NCBI RefSeq assembly: GCF_030272615.1
Contig: NC_081406.1
Span: 217,258,997-217,322,996, forward strand
Direction: 5' to 3'
DNA: 64,000 nucleotides
Source of the DNA: Cryptomeria japonica
Lineage: Eukaryota; Streptophyta; Pinopsida; Cupressales; Cupressaceae
Part shown: one piece after another, positions 11,562 to 23,390 of the stretch
Layout: each line of letters opens with the position of its first letter
Position numbering within the stretch: position 1 is the first letter of the stretch
Position numbers and translations under genes: made by a program
The notes under the pieces: model-generated
Told to the model about the DNA's origin: nothing
The model's database searches: none
The model's input: only the letters and a program-made list of their open reading frames with translations

Positions 11562-12830
11562 CGATGAGCCAAAAGATTGGCTCTATTCTATCTATGTTTA
11601 TTTGTCATTATTGGGACATTAGGAGTCTTGATATGTCTTTTGAGTTCAGAACCTTTTCTAAGTGATAAGATTTAATATGTTTTGATGGTATGGTCATATG
11701 ACATAAACTCATTTGATATATGTTCCTTTTTGTTGCAATATAATAGGTAATTATGCTATGAGGATTATCCATGGTAATAATGCATGTATATTTTGAATGT
11801 TACTCTAATAGGGGTAAATAGGTCTATATTTATGCATGTTAACAATTTTATGCAAGACTAAAGAAGGATGTTGAACCAGTCTAAGGTGCTCACCAATAAA
11901 GACCATGGAGTTGCTAGCCGATAAAAGAGATGGCAAGGATTGCCATTGAAGGAGTCAATTGGTGGTTTAAAATGGTTCATTATGACTTATTTGAGGACTT
12001 AAATGATTTCCTTTGCTGAAGGAGTAAATTTAGGACTAAAGTTATGCTAGATTCTCTCTATTGTTCCAACATATTTTGACTGATTCTCAACACTTGTAAC
12101 TTCACCTTTTTTCTCCTTGTTCAATAAAAGCACCCTCCTTGAACTTTGGGAGTGGTATGCTAGTAAGTTAGTAATTTCATGCTTTAAATAATCTCCCACC
12201 TTCTTTTGTACGGTGGTTAGAAGAGGATAGTTTTAGTAGTTGTAATATAGTTCTAAGTTGAAAAAATAGACTTCCAGCAACATGTTTCTATGTTATCAAG
12301 TACTTTTGGATTAATAAAGATGATGATTCTTTAAGTTCCAAGCATTTGATTCAGTTGTTTGGATGCTTACTAAGGGGGCCCACTTAGTGAGTATTCCTTT
12401 TGACTTCTTTTATCAATTTTTTTCATTATGTACTTAGCATTATCTTAATCACAGACTGTTCCTACAACCATTGGAATACTTCTTGTGACTGTTCTCGCAG
12501 CCATTGCAAACTGAGTAGAACCCCATTTGTTGATCATGGATAAAGTATTGTCTTTCCTATTTGTTGCTTAGAAGTTATTCATTTTTCCTTTCAAGCATTT
12601 TAGTTACTTGCTTTCAGCATTTTCCTTCAGCAACATTTCATTTCTAGCAATCAAAAAGGTAACTATTTTGGTCCTTCTAGTGCATATACTTTGCAAACCT
12701 ATTTTAATCATATTCCCCATGTTGATAACTAAATGAACCTTCATGTTGCAAGATAATTACTTAGTTGGATTTCTAATCCCTAAGGTATGATTTCAAGGTC
12801 TAATTGTTGAACCATTAAGAAGGTCAGTCA
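11562..12830 (+). repeat. 5' LTR of gypsy-1
   Basis: 1269 bp, starting CGATGAGCCA (the partner starts TGATGAGCCA) and ending AAGGTCAGTCA. It aligns along its full length with 23391-24656. Contains the long near-identical block around GGGGGCCCACTTAGTGAGTA near 12375. Confidence 0.9.
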
Positions 12831-12854
12831 TTTTTGCTGCCATTACCAAGGATG
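12831..12854 (+). other. Probable primer-binding site of gypsy-1
   Basis: TTTTTGCTGCCATTACCAAGG lies directly after the LTR. It resembles, with several changes, the common plant gypsy primer region GGCGCCGTTGCCGGGG. The position is right; the match is degraded. Confidence 0.55.
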
Positions 12855-12978
12855 GTGTCAAACGAGAAACCTTTGTAGTCATTACTGATAATTGTACTTT
12901 GTTTTTAGTAGTTAAAAAGATATCTTTCCATTTACCTTCATAGAGTAATGACCCATAATTACTTTTGAATACTACTAC

Positions 12979-14474
12979 ATGCCTAGGAGAAGAGACGCTT
13001 TAGGGAGGTTTCTTCCTAATGACCCTTATCTTGGAAATCATTTCGAGTATGTTTATAATCTATTTGAAGATGGAGACCAAGATATAAACCCTTTAGCTGA
13101 TCTATTTGCCAACATTAAGGAGCCAGCTGACCAAGAACCTGTTGAAAACCCATTTTCTTTGATACACTATCAGGAGAGAATGGTTGGTGTTGCACGGAAT
13201 CAGCCTAACCAAGCTACCTTTCACTGACCAAGAAGATAATAAAAACCTAAAGAATATCCCTGCTTCAGTTCTCCCTAAGTTTAATGGGCTTGTAACAGAG
13301 GACCCATATACCTTTTTGTTTGAATTTGACATTCTTGGTCAAAGCTATGATTACACTACTAATTCTCATAGACTCAAGTTTTTTCTAGCTACTTTGAAAA
13401 AGGAGCTCTGAGATGGTTTATGAGTCTAGAGAGAGACATTTTTGATAGTTGGGAAGCCATGCAAACCAAATTTCTTGAGAAATACAAAGAATATTGTAGA
13501 AGTGGTAATATGGGAGATGAAATCTTCAGGATGGAGCAAAAGGATGATGAAAATTTTGAGCACTACATTTCAAGGTTCTTGTACTGCCTAAAGAAAAATT
13601 CAGACCATACTCTTAATCAAGAGTCCCAAAAGTTTCTTTTTCTTAGATGGATCAATGATAGATGTATTTATGGCCTGAACGTAATAGGAGGAGGAGACAA
13701 CACTCAAGTTCCTTGGGATGATATTAAGAAGATATGCGAGAACTACTCTCGAGTAGCTGTAAAGAAGGGAAGAGAATATGAAGCTACCAAGGGAAAGTCT
13801 TCCAATGGAGTTTCAAGGATGGAAATTACTCACTTACCATTTGATTTCAAGAAAGATATCATCAACAATATGGCCACATAGTTGTACACACTTGAGGAAA
13901 AGAGGAATCACTAGGAAGTAGCTTGACAATGTTACCAGAATACTTCCCTCACTACAAGCAAAAGAAAAGAGACTGCAAATGCAAGATGATAGCAAATATT
14001 GAAAATCAACATGCTCTATTAATATTCAAACCTATTGAAAGAGAGGAGGACCAAATATTCTATGTTTCTCAAAGGAGATCATGGGCTCCATGACAAGGTA
14101 TGCCAGCTGATCCATTATCCTTTAATGGTCCTTATTAAAATTCATATAATCTTAATAATCGGTGGCAAAATCCATATCCAAATTATTATGGGAATTTCCT
14201 TCAGCAACATTGGAATAATTCCAAAAATGCATGGACCAATCATCAAAAACCCCCTCCTTCTTGGCAACAAAATAAAGGGGGTTGGCAGACACCTCAAGGA
14301 AACTGGTGACAAACACCTCAGTGGAGAGGAGAACAACAATGGCCAAATCAGTCTTCTAGTTTCCTCCAGCCTCCTCAACAACCCCAACAACAAGCTTTAA
14401 TTTCTCCACCTAATCAAAATGTTGCTACTCCACCAAAACCTACTCAGTTGCCATCTCAACCTATGCCCAATCCT
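12979..14474 (+). pseudogene. Gypsy-1 gag
   Basis: The capsid precursor that assembles the cytoplasmic particle. Frame pieces at 12979-13227, 13184-13411 and 13420-13881 join by frameshifts. A retrotransposon gag core is clear: L-P-K-F-N-G-L-V-T-E-D-P, F-E-F-D-I-L, W-F-M-S-L and F-L-E-K-Y-K-E-Y-C. The C-terminal part (about 14060-14470) is rich in W, Q, N and P, with no zinc knuckle seen. The end of gag is where the LINE fragment is inserted. Stops at several positions, including after 13881, make it non-functional. It lies about 150 bp after the 5' LTR, the normal place. Confidence 0.85.
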
Positions 14475-14495
14475 AACAGTAAAATAAAGTTTATA

Positions 14496-15584
14496 ATTCA
14501 TATCAAGAACACCACTGTTCAACAGGCTATATTTGAGGTATCCGAGGTAGATGATGAGTTGGGTGATTCAGATGATGAAGATGATGAAGATGATGAAGGA
14601 TATGACATAGAGGTAGATGCCAAGGTGGACCCCCATAACACCGGGTCTAGCAAGCGTAAAAGGGAAATGAGTCAAGAGGAACAGGGTAAAGGGTTGATCA
14701 ATCAGAAAAAGAAGGGGAAGGACGATGACAATGGGTATGAGGAAAAAGAGGAGAGTGAAGATGACATGGAGACAGACAATGAGGAGGTTCAAATTATCTC
14801 AAGCCAGAAGAAAAAGGGGAAGATTCTATGAGGTAAGGAGTTGGGAGCCAAGAACCACTCTCCCCTTCCTACTGGTTCCAAGCATCAGAGTAAGGGATTA
14901 GCTAGGGAGAATACCCCTAATAAGGAAATTAAGACAATAGAGTGGAAGGAGGTGGGTCTAGAGGTGAACTTGGACCCTATGGGAGATGAGGCTCACGATG
15001 GATCCCCTTTGGACTTTTACCTTTGTATAAATGGACTTCTTCAATAAGGTCTTCTTTTGGGTTCAGAAGGAAATAAAAAGCATAAAATCCAAATAGGTCT
15101 AGGAAGATAGCAAACTTGAAGCTCTGGAAGCTATTGGCACCAGAAAATTCAACTCTCCACCCAACTGCTTAAGTGAGCTAACTAAATCTATCAGCAATGC
15201 GAAGGAAATTATAAATGCCCAACACAATAGATTTAAAACCCTAAAAGATAGAGTAGGGGCAACTGAAAAGAAGATGGAAGGGATTGAGAAGACCCTCAAA
15301 AAGATTGGGGAGCAGAGTTACAAGATTTTAAAAGGTGCTCCTCATAGTATCAAGGTCCTTATTAGAAATCTCGAACATGTCCAGGGGGATAAGGCCCTTG
15401 GGGACACTACTGAGTAAAAGGATGGAACCCCTGAAGATAAGGAACCTGGTCCCAGAAAACAAACACGTGCAAGTACCAAGAAGAAGAAAAACCAAAGCAA
15501 GGAGATTGAAGATATCAAGAGGATTGCTATGACAATGGAGCAATTGGAGTTGGAAGCTGTTGAATCGCTAAAGAACTGCACCTA
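14496..15584 (+). pseudogene. ORF3-type LINE protein, C-terminal part
   Basis: Unknown function. An acidic tract of D and E (about 14544-14610) alternates with lysine-rich blocks such as K-K-K-G-K. After a frameshift near 15030 there is a long heptad-like helix (about 15110-15330: K-L-E-A-L-E-A-I-G and E-K-K-M-E-G-I-E-K-T-L-K-K-I) and a basic tail with T-K-K-K-K-N-Q-S. The layout (charged disordered region, then coiled coil, then LINE 3' UTR) parallels 8720-7764 of LINE-A. In-frame stops at about 14829 and 15415 show decay. The acidic frame runs without a break from the end of gypsy-1 gag, which is coincidental read-through across the insertion junction. Confidence 0.6.
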
Positions 15585-15787
15585 GGCTTGGTTGTTCTTC
15601 TCTGATTTTTTTGTTGTCTGGTGTTTAGTTTCTTTGTGTTGTGTCTTTTTGCTGCTAGCTTTTTGTTTTCAGCTAGTTGTCCTTTTTGTGGTTGTTGTCT
15701 TTTGTTTTACAGGTGGACTCTGATGACTATCTTTTGAATCTATGATGTAAATGGTTTCAGGGACCCTTCAAAACCTATTTTCCCCTA
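15585..15787 (+). other. 3' UTR of the inserted LINE
   Basis: T/G-rich, with repeated TTTGTTG-like words and no gene. It ends with the shared GACCCTTCAAAACC block and a short TATTTTCCC tail rather than a long poly(A). Confidence 0.65.
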
Positions 15788-15808
15788 AACAAAAACATCA
15801 AGTTTATA

Positions 15809-16625
15809 CTACTTATCCAAACCAATACCCTGACTATGTTGTTAGTATTAGTGACATTCGCTTAAGGTTAGGAACAACTCTTCCTGCACCTTCACCTCTA
15901 GTGATAATTGAGATGCCATCTAAAGACCCCATTTAGCAAAGTGTCGTAGCTCCACCTATTCCATCAAGTCCAGTGCAACAAGAATCAGACACTACACCTC
16001 CATTCCCTCAAATACTAGAGGTAGATCCAACCAAACAAAAAGAAGGAACCCATGTTTGATATTGTGGACCAGCTAAAGAATGTGTGTGTCAAGATTCCTT
16101 TGTTTCAAGTAATAAAGGATGTTCCAATATATGGAAAGTCAATTAAAGAATCTTGTTTCAAAAAGCTAGGGAGAAAGAAGAAAGACCCATAGATGGTCCA
16201 TGTTGTAGGCCAGTTAACAGATACTATGTTAGGAAAATTCTGTGTACCTAAGTATTTAGACCTAGTGAGTCCTGTTGTAGGAGTAGACATTAACGGAGTT
16301 CAAGTTTAAAATGTTCTCATTGATCTTGGGGAAAAAATAAATGTCATGGAAAAGGATGTGATGTAGAAACTCAATATCACTAACTTAAGATCTACACTTA
16401 TTGTCCTACAACATGTAGACAATTCTACTGTTAAACCAGACATTATGGTGGAAGACCTTATTGTAACACTAGATTCCTAGAAATATCTAGCTGACTTTGT
16501 TATCCTCTCACCCAAAGAAACTCTAGGGGGATACCCTATCATTTTGGGTAGACCTTGGTAAGCTACAACAAATGCCTTCATAAGATGTAGGTCAGGGGAC
16601 ATGATCATCTTAGATGGGATGAAAA
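15809..16625 (+). pseudogene. Gypsy-1 pol, protease region
   Basis: Aspartic protease that cuts the polyprotein. After the LINE insertion the frame resumes with a proline-rich linker. Protease features are V-L-I-D-L-G (about 16317-16334), replacing the usual D-S/T-G active-site triad with D-L-G, then G-G-Y-P-I-I-L-G-R-P-W (about 16528-16560). Several stops (for example within the linker and after G-R-P-W) and one frameshift break it. The order gag, protease, reverse transcriptase is typical for gypsy elements. Confidence 0.75.
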
Positions 16626-17900
16626 CTAAAACACTTGCATTGTACTCACTTGCAAAACCTCAAATTGAGCAAGAGAAACTAGTTTGGCCAAATATAGAGG
16701 AAGAATCTGATGAAGTCAATACAATACAACAATTCATAATGATAAGAAGGGACCCCTTCTTGCAACTTCAGGAAGAAGAGTTTGTTCTCTCTAATATCTT
16801 GCAAAACCAATATGGAGTCCTAGATCAAACTAACACAAAATGCATGTTGTTTACAACTACTGCTGCTAGCTTGTGCTGCACAATCTTCTGCAGCCATAGA
16901 TCTACTACATACATTGCTGCCACATGAAATAACAGTACCACATTTTCCTACATCATCTATAATAGAACTGACTAAGCAAGTTGAAGTGGCTTCAAAGAAA
17001 TGGTTGAATGTTAATAGTAACCTCACTCAAGATCAAATTGTGTCTCTAACAAGAGTACTAAAGTCTCACAAGGAAGCATTTGCATGGGGCTACACAGATA
17101 TAACAGGGTTACATCCTAAGTTGTGCATGCACCAAATCTACATCAAAGAAGATTGTAAACCAATAAGGCAACCTCAAAGAAGCATCAACCTTGCATTAAG
17201 AGAAATAGTTAAGCAGGAACTCCAGAAATTACTAAATGCAAGATTCATATATCCTCTTTGACAGTGAATGGGTATCACCTCTAGTTATTATTTCGAAGAA
17301 AAATGGAAAGTGGAGGGTTTGTGTAGATTATAGAGAGCTTACTTCTGCAACCAAGAAAGATTACTTCCCTCTTCCTTTCACTGACCAAGTGTTGGAATCA
17401 TTAGCAAGAAAGAAATATTTCTCACTCTTAGATGGTTTTAGTGGATACAACCAGATAAGAATAGCACTTGAGGACCAGGAGAAGACACCCATCACATGCC
17501 CATGGGGGACCTATGCCTACTTTGTACTTCCATTTGGTTTATATAATGCCCCAGCTACTTTCCAAAGGGCAGTCATAAGTATGTTCTCAGATATTTCTCA
17601 TGACTATATGGAGATATACATGGATGACTTCACTACCTATGGTGGCACTTTTGAAGAAGCATTGAGTAACCTAAAGAATAATTTGCAAAGGTGTGAAGAT
17701 CATAATTTGTCTTTAAATAGTGAGAAGTGTTTCATGATGATGCAGGAAGGTGTTGTCCTTGACCACTATCTTTCTTATAAAGGAATTCAAGTTGGCCCAT
17801 AAAAAATTGAAGTTATTTCTAACTTTCCTGTACCTAGAAAAAGAAAGATGCAACAAGTTTTCTAGGCCATGTAGGTTATTATAGGAGATTCATCAAAGAT
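16626..17900 (+). pseudogene. Gypsy-1 reverse transcriptase
   Basis: Copies element RNA into DNA. Frame 17236-17802 shows the core: W-V-S-P-L-V-I-I-S-K-K-N-G, V-C-V-D-Y-R-E-L, F-S-L-L-D-G-F-S-G-Y-N-Q-I and the catalytic box Y-M-D-D-F at about 17617-17631, followed by C-F-M-M. The upstream piece 16914-17261 carries the connection between protease and RT (H-Q-I-Y-I-K-E-D and N-A-R-F-I-Y-P). The catalytic Asp pair is intact although the surrounding gene is broken by frameshifts and stops. Clear family match. Confidence 0.9.
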
Positions 17901-18420
17901 TTCAGTAAAATTGTAGCACCACTATATAAAATCCTCACTAAAGATGCAGAATTCTAGTGGTCAAACTCATGCAACAGAGCATTCTCTAAGCTGAAGGAAG
18001 CATTAACTCATGCACCAATACTTCAAGGTCCTAATTGGGAGCTTCCATTACATATACACACTAATGCATCTGATTATGCAATTGAGTTGTTTTAGGAAAA
18101 AAAGAAACAACAATGGAACATGCAATTTATTTTGTCAGCAAAAACTTATAGGGTGCTGAATTTAACTACATAGTAACAAAAAAAGAGATATTAGCAGTCA
18201 TATATGCTCTTAATAATTTCATACATTATATAACTAGATATAAAGTCTTTATCCATACTGACCATGCAACAATCAAATATCTCATGAACAAACCTTCAAT
18301 CTCGGGAAGGTTGGCCAGATGGATTATTTTGATGCAAGAGTTTTATATCACAATTATAGACAAACCAGGAAAGGCAAATGTAGTTGTGGATTTTCTTTCA
18401 TGATTAACAATGAATCAAGA
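17901..18420 (+). pseudogene. Gypsy-1 RNase H
   Basis: RNase H of the pol polyprotein. Recognisable blocks are F-S-K-L-K-E-A-L-T-H-A-P-I-L, H-I-H-T-N-A-S-D-Y-A-I (catalytic first Asp position replaced by Asn), Y-K-V-F-I-H-T-D-H and the closing V-D-F-L-S. Stops and a frameshift near 18150 are present. It directly follows the reverse transcriptase. Confidence 0.8.
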
Positions 18421-19822
18421 TTTGCCCATTATGGATGATTCATTTCCAAATGAGCATCTATTGTCCATTGTTGTTTAAACACCATGCTATGCTGATATAG
18501 CCAACTATTTAGTTTCTCAAAAGGTACCCTCTAATTTTCCTCCAAAAGAAAGAAAACTACTTGTTGAGAAAAGTTTCAAATTCACATGGATGGCAGGATG
18601 CTTATTCTACACAGGTCCAAACTAAGTCATGAGAAGATGTCTAAGAGAAGATGAGACTTATGACATATTGCATGCATGACATAATGAACCCCATGGGGGA
18701 CATTTTGCAGTGAAGAGAGCAATGATCAAAATACTTCACACGTGATATTATTGGCCAGCACTTCATAAAGATACAACCAGGTATGCAAAGAAATGTAATA
18801 GGTGCCAGCAGATGGGAAGACCAACCAGATCAGATGAGATGCCCTTGCATCCTCAAGTGGTGGTAACACTATTTGACAAGTGGGGCATTGATTTTGTAGG
18901 ACCAATTGATCCACCTTCTAATGATAAGTCTTACATTCTAGTTTGTACTGATTATATCACCAAATGGGTAGAAGCTAAGGCAATGAAACATGCAAGAGAT
19001 AACAAGGTTGTCGAGTTTCTATATGAAGAAATCCTCACAAGATATCGAGTTCCTATAGAGATTGTCACAGACGAAGGAGCACAGTTCACATCTCAACTTG
19101 TTATATCATTAGTGAATGAATATAATATCAGGCATCAAAAATCTACACCATACCATATTGAAGCTAATGGTCAAGCATAGATTACTAATAGGGATATTGA
19201 AAGCATCCTGACCAAAACTGTAGATATCCATAGGAAAGATTGGGCATCTAGATTGCCCAAAGCAGTTTGGGCATATATGACATCCTGGAAAAAAACAACA
19301 TGGTTTACTCCTTTTGAGATGACATGTGGGAAGAAAAAAATGATGCCTATTGAATTTGAGCATAAAACTCTCAGAATAGTAGTTGAATTGGCGATGGACA
19401 TCACTGGTGCACAAAAAGAAAGGATCATGCAATTAAATGAGTTAGATGAAATTAGGAAAAAAACCCTACAAACCATAGAAATCCTACAAAACCAACAAAT
19501 CAGATGGCATGACAAGTACATTAAGGACAAGAAATTTCAATCAGGAGATTGGACTCTCTTATATGATTCCTGATACAAAGATAATATGGGTAAAATTCAC
19601 ACAAGATGGCTAGGCCCATATGAGGTGTCATAGGTGTTTGAGAATGTAGTTGTTCAACTCACAACAATTGATCCTATAAGATTCAAATTGCTAGTCAACA
19701 GGAATAGGTTGAAGTTGTATCACAAGCCCTTATCTAAAGAAGAGTTTTTGAAACAGTTTGCTTCAACCTTTGAGTTTTTTGTAGCCGACAAAGGTGGGCT
19801 TTTAACCCTTCCTTCTGACTAG
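18421..19822 (+). pseudogene. Gypsy-1 integrase
   Basis: Inserts element DNA into the chromosome. The N-terminal zinc region is seen as H-G-G-H-F and C-N-R-C (about 18690-18810). The catalytic core has G-I-D-F-V-G-P-I (about 18883-18906) and V-T-D-E-G-A-Q-F (about 19060-19083). At the third catalytic position the sequence reads N-G-Q-A followed by a TAG (19178-19180) where the family has Glu. The C-terminal part keeps W-H-D-K-Y-I-K, R-W-L-G-P-Y-E-V and N-R-N-R-L-K-L-Y. No chromodomain follows. Other stops occur in the N-terminal half. Confidence 0.88.
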
Positions 19823-20559
19823 TCAACCATGATAATTCATAATAAACACTTCCATATTTTTGGAAGTTATTTCTCCATTATAATATTCATACTTCACTCC
19901 ATCTCATCTTCATATCTTCTATTTCACTCCACATACAACTGCTTTTCTAGTACTTTCAATAAGTTAACTATAGGTATTCTCAAAGAGGACTTACACATGC
20001 ATAATGTCACATCACTCCAAATACATCACAAATTAATGCTTACATTACCTCCTATTAGATTCATTCATTAGTTCCATCATCATTGCAATGCATATTCCTC
20101 ATCATCTTCCTATTATTTCTCTTTTGCCATGTGCGGACACTTAGCACATTGTTGGTTGGGGGGAGTATATTGTGATTTGATATTCCCACGCGTGATTTGA
20201 CTTTTCATGTCCTATGCCATCAATATCTTGTGTCACTTTTAATAAAAATAAAATTTGAGTTAAGCGAATAAAATTGATTGGGACATTTTACTTCATAAGA
20301 AATATGTGCATTTTTTATTTTTGAAGCCTTGTGCAAGTTGCCTTTCTGGGATGCCTTGCCACCTTTATGAACCATAACTATAATGTATTGTCACCTTTTT
20401 AGTTTCCAATTGTTGTTTTTTTAGTAATTTTTGTCCAGGAAGGGTTTTCTTTGAAAAAATAGAAAATTATGAGCTACAAGAGACATTGGTAAGAAGCTGA
20501 AACAGAGGGTTATAGAGTATTGTAGAACTTGAGTTGAACAAAGCATAATGGGGGGTTCT
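19823..20559 (+). other. Gypsy-1 spacer between integrase and third ORF
   Basis: AT-rich, no gene seen. Contains TTGGTTGGGGGGAGTATATTG near 20152, a purine-rich patch of the kind that follows pol in such elements, possibly an internal polypurine tract. Confidence 0.5.
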
Positions 20560-23376
20560 TTGATAAGACACTAACCTACAATCCATACCTCCATTTTACA
20601 AGACCAAGTATGTGCTCAAGAATTTGTTTAGAGTGGATGGTTGAATTAATTTTTGAAGCTAGATGATTTTAATAAAGATATTGCCACCGAGTTTGTCATG
20701 TCATTCTTTAATGGTGAAGCAAATGTTAAAGGTCTGAGAGTTTTGGCCACTAAAGAAAGGATTGTAGAAGTGACAAGTTTACTAGTCGAAGGAGAAAAGT
20801 AGCCAGAATCTAAGGATTCCATGAGTGCCATAGAAGAATTTACAAGACCTGGAGATCATGCATTGATTGTTGACAAGAAATGGGCTAGAAGAATCTCTTT
20901 ACCAAACAAATGAATGGTGGAAGTTGTTCACATAATTAAATATTTGACATATGAAAGGAGATAGTCCCATTTGCACTCAATTTACTTTAAGATACTCAAC
21001 CATCTCAGGCATGGAATTAGGATGAATGTCCCAAATGTGTTATATAACATACTGATGATCATGATCGTAGAAAGTCAAAAAGGTAGGTCAAATTCAATCT
21101 ATCATTATTGTTTAATTAAATTGTTAGTTGAATAGTCATTGAGGGATGTTTCTCAGTTGTCTTGGGAGGAATTTGTTTCAGTTTGAGAATTTAGGGCAGA
21201 AGATTACAGGGATCAGCAAAGGGCTTCTGAAAGAGAGACTAGGGTTTATAAAAAGAAAAGGAAAACTACTCCTGAAGCCTCAAGCTCTAAGGATGTTCCT
21301 GCTATAGAGTTTCCTCTAGCAAAGGTAACCCCTAGAAATTTTGAGCCAACTCCTATAGTCACCAGTGGAAATGTTCTAGTGGAAACTTCTAGAAAAACTA
21401 GGGCTTCTACTCATAGGGAAAAGGGTAAGGCAGTTGAGTCAATTGAGGTTGAAATTGAAGAAGAAACCCCACACCCTACACAAGAAAAAAGGAAAAAGTT
21501 AACTAAGTCTACTGAGGATATCCATAGTACAAAAATTCCTGAAAGATTTCAACAAGGGGAAAAATAAAGGAGAATCTCAAGTGTTAAAGGTGTAAAAAGG
21601 AAACTTGAAGAGGAATTACAAGAAGAAACTTCAATTGTTGGAAGGAGAAACTAGGAAGATGCAAAATCTCTTGCCATAGTTTTTGGGTTCAAAGAAACTA
21701 CAAAGAAATCTAAACCTACCAAAACCCATAGGACTGCTCCAACTATGCTTCAAAGAAGAAGTCATAGGCTTAAAGGAAGGCACGGGAAAAATTAAAATGT
21801 GAAATTTGGAGGACTTATCCAAATTGATTCTTCAAACACAACTTCTACAACCCCCAAGTTTGAGGAAAAAGAGAAGGAAGTTGAGAAGAAGGAGGAGATG
21901 AGTGGAAGTTTTGAAAATAAGCAGACTTCCAAGGAAGAATAGAGAACTAAAGAACAACAGGAAGTTCAAGAAGGGCAATATTATGATGAAGAAAATCTAG
22001 ATGGGTTAGATAAATTGACAAAAGCAGTAGAGAGAGTAATTAAACAAGAACAAGGCATAGGTCCTACAACAACTGCTTCCATGATGGAATGGGAAAAATT
22101 TCCTGTAATAGAAAGGCAAGCTCCCACCACTGAAGAAGAACCACAATAGGAAGAAATACAATGGACTCCTGCAAGAGAACAAGAAGCAACTCCTACAAGA
22201 AATCAAAGAGATGAAATAGGACAAAAAGAAACTCCTATGCAAGAACCAGTGAATGCAAAAGTAGAAGAGTAAGGATAGTTGATTGAGGAACAAAGGAAAA
22301 GGAAAGGAAAAGGGAAACTTTGGGTAGTTAGGCATAGGCCTACTCCTTTTTCATGGATGTCAATTGTATTCGATCTATATCAGGATATGTTGGATAAGGA
22401 AGCGAAATGGGAAAACGAGAAGTGTCAACTATAGAAAGAAATCAAGAAGAAGGATGAGGAGATTGTTGCTCTTAAGGGGAAAGTAGACACTATGGTGACT
22501 ATGGTGCCCAACATCCTTGAGTTTAGACTACCACCTAGGGTCTATGCAATGTATTTAAAGGAATGTTTTCTCACTTTCAAAATGTCCATTATTCTTTCAG
22601 ACTGAGATTACTCCTTCGAAACTACTCAAGAATTTTATTAGGTTTATCAAGACTCTTTTGTTGTAATTAGAAACTTACTTTGTAAGTTTTATTTGCACAA
22701 CTATGCAGTGCCTCATGATAAAGAATGGAACCCTCTATTATATATTGGTGACATATTTATGAGCACTAATGTCTTGGATTCATAATGAACATGCAAGAGA
22801 CGGAGAAGCTAAGACTTCTCAAGAGGAAGAACTCAAAATTCCTTTGCCAATAAGAGAAGAGAGTGATAATCCCATGAGACTTTATTATGATTTTCAGAAA
22901 GTGTTATATCATCCTAACTTTAAGCCCAAAATATTGGCCATGAGGGAAGAAGCATACAAGGAGTTTGAAGAAATTAACCCCCTGAGACACAGTCAACTTT
23001 GGGTCATGTAGCAAGAAGGTGGAATAATCTTATAGAGGAATTAGAGAGGGAAGAACCACACTCTTTGAAGAATTACTATGTAGCTTTGAAAAGAACTTTG
23101 TGGTATCTTCAGTTGGGTCAAACATAAATGAATAATTGGCTTCTGTTACTCTTTTAGCCACCTATGCTTCTCTGGCCAATATCAAACTGCAACAAATTTG
23201 TCAATTCATTTGATGAAACAACAGAAAAATCTAGATGGGATAGATTTGAGAATAATAAGGGATTTTATTGGACCCTTTGTATATGAGTCTTAGGAAAAAC
23301 TCAAGTCATTGATTACAAGATTCATGTAGGAGGAAGGAATGCAACATCTTCATCTTTTGGAGGACCAATAGGATTT
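20560..23376 (+). pseudogene. Gypsy-1 third ORF, unknown function
   Basis: Occupies the env position, but I see no signal peptide or membrane segment. The N-terminal part (about 20640-21170) reads F-F-N-G-E, R-I-V-E-V-T-S-L, I-L-N-H-L-R-H-G-I-R and L-I-K-L-L-V-E, and aligns collinearly with the middle of LINE-A ORF3. A long disordered region rich in E, K, T and P follows (21240-22330). Then comes a helical segment with W-E-N-E-K, K-K-D-E-E-I-V-A-L-K-G-K and V-P-N-I-L-E-F-R-L (about 22390-22540), and a C-terminal part without recognisable motifs. Many stops. It could be a virion-associated or nucleic-acid-binding protein; the sequence does not say. Confidence 0.65.
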
Positions 23377-23390
23377 TAGGTTAAGGGGAA
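23377..23390 (+). other. Polypurine tract of gypsy-1
   Basis: AGGTTAAGGGGAA lies directly before the 3' LTR, the position where plus-strand DNA synthesis is primed. Confidence 0.75.

Larger units (their letters stand above)
14496..15787 (+). mobile_element. 5'-truncated LINE copy inside gypsy-1
   Basis: This block interrupts the gypsy-1 frame. It is flanked by imperfect direct repeats of about 21 bp (14475-14495 and 15788-15808, both ending AAGTTTATA, about 17 of 21 identical by eye). It holds the C-terminal half of a protein like LINE-A ORF3, then a T-rich 3' UTR, and ends GTTTCAGGGACCC-TTCAAAACC, the LINE-A type 3' terminus. Truncation at the 5' end and a target duplication are the normal outcome of target-primed reverse transcription. 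Confidence 0.8.

Noticed and set aside
14142-15581. Minus-strand frames opposite gypsy-1 gag and the inserted LINE
   Set aside because: Low-complexity leucine/serine strings complementary to K/E-rich or Q/W-rich coding on the plus strand.
22006-22335. 109-codon minus-strand frame with apparent membrane segments
   Set aside because: It is the complement of the glutamate/lysine-rich third ORF of gypsy-1; phenylalanine/serine richness is a strand artefact.
20560-23376. Envelope protein for gypsy-1
   Set aside because: The position would fit, but no signal peptide, membrane anchor or fusion motif is visible and the N-terminal part matches a LINE-associated ORF instead.
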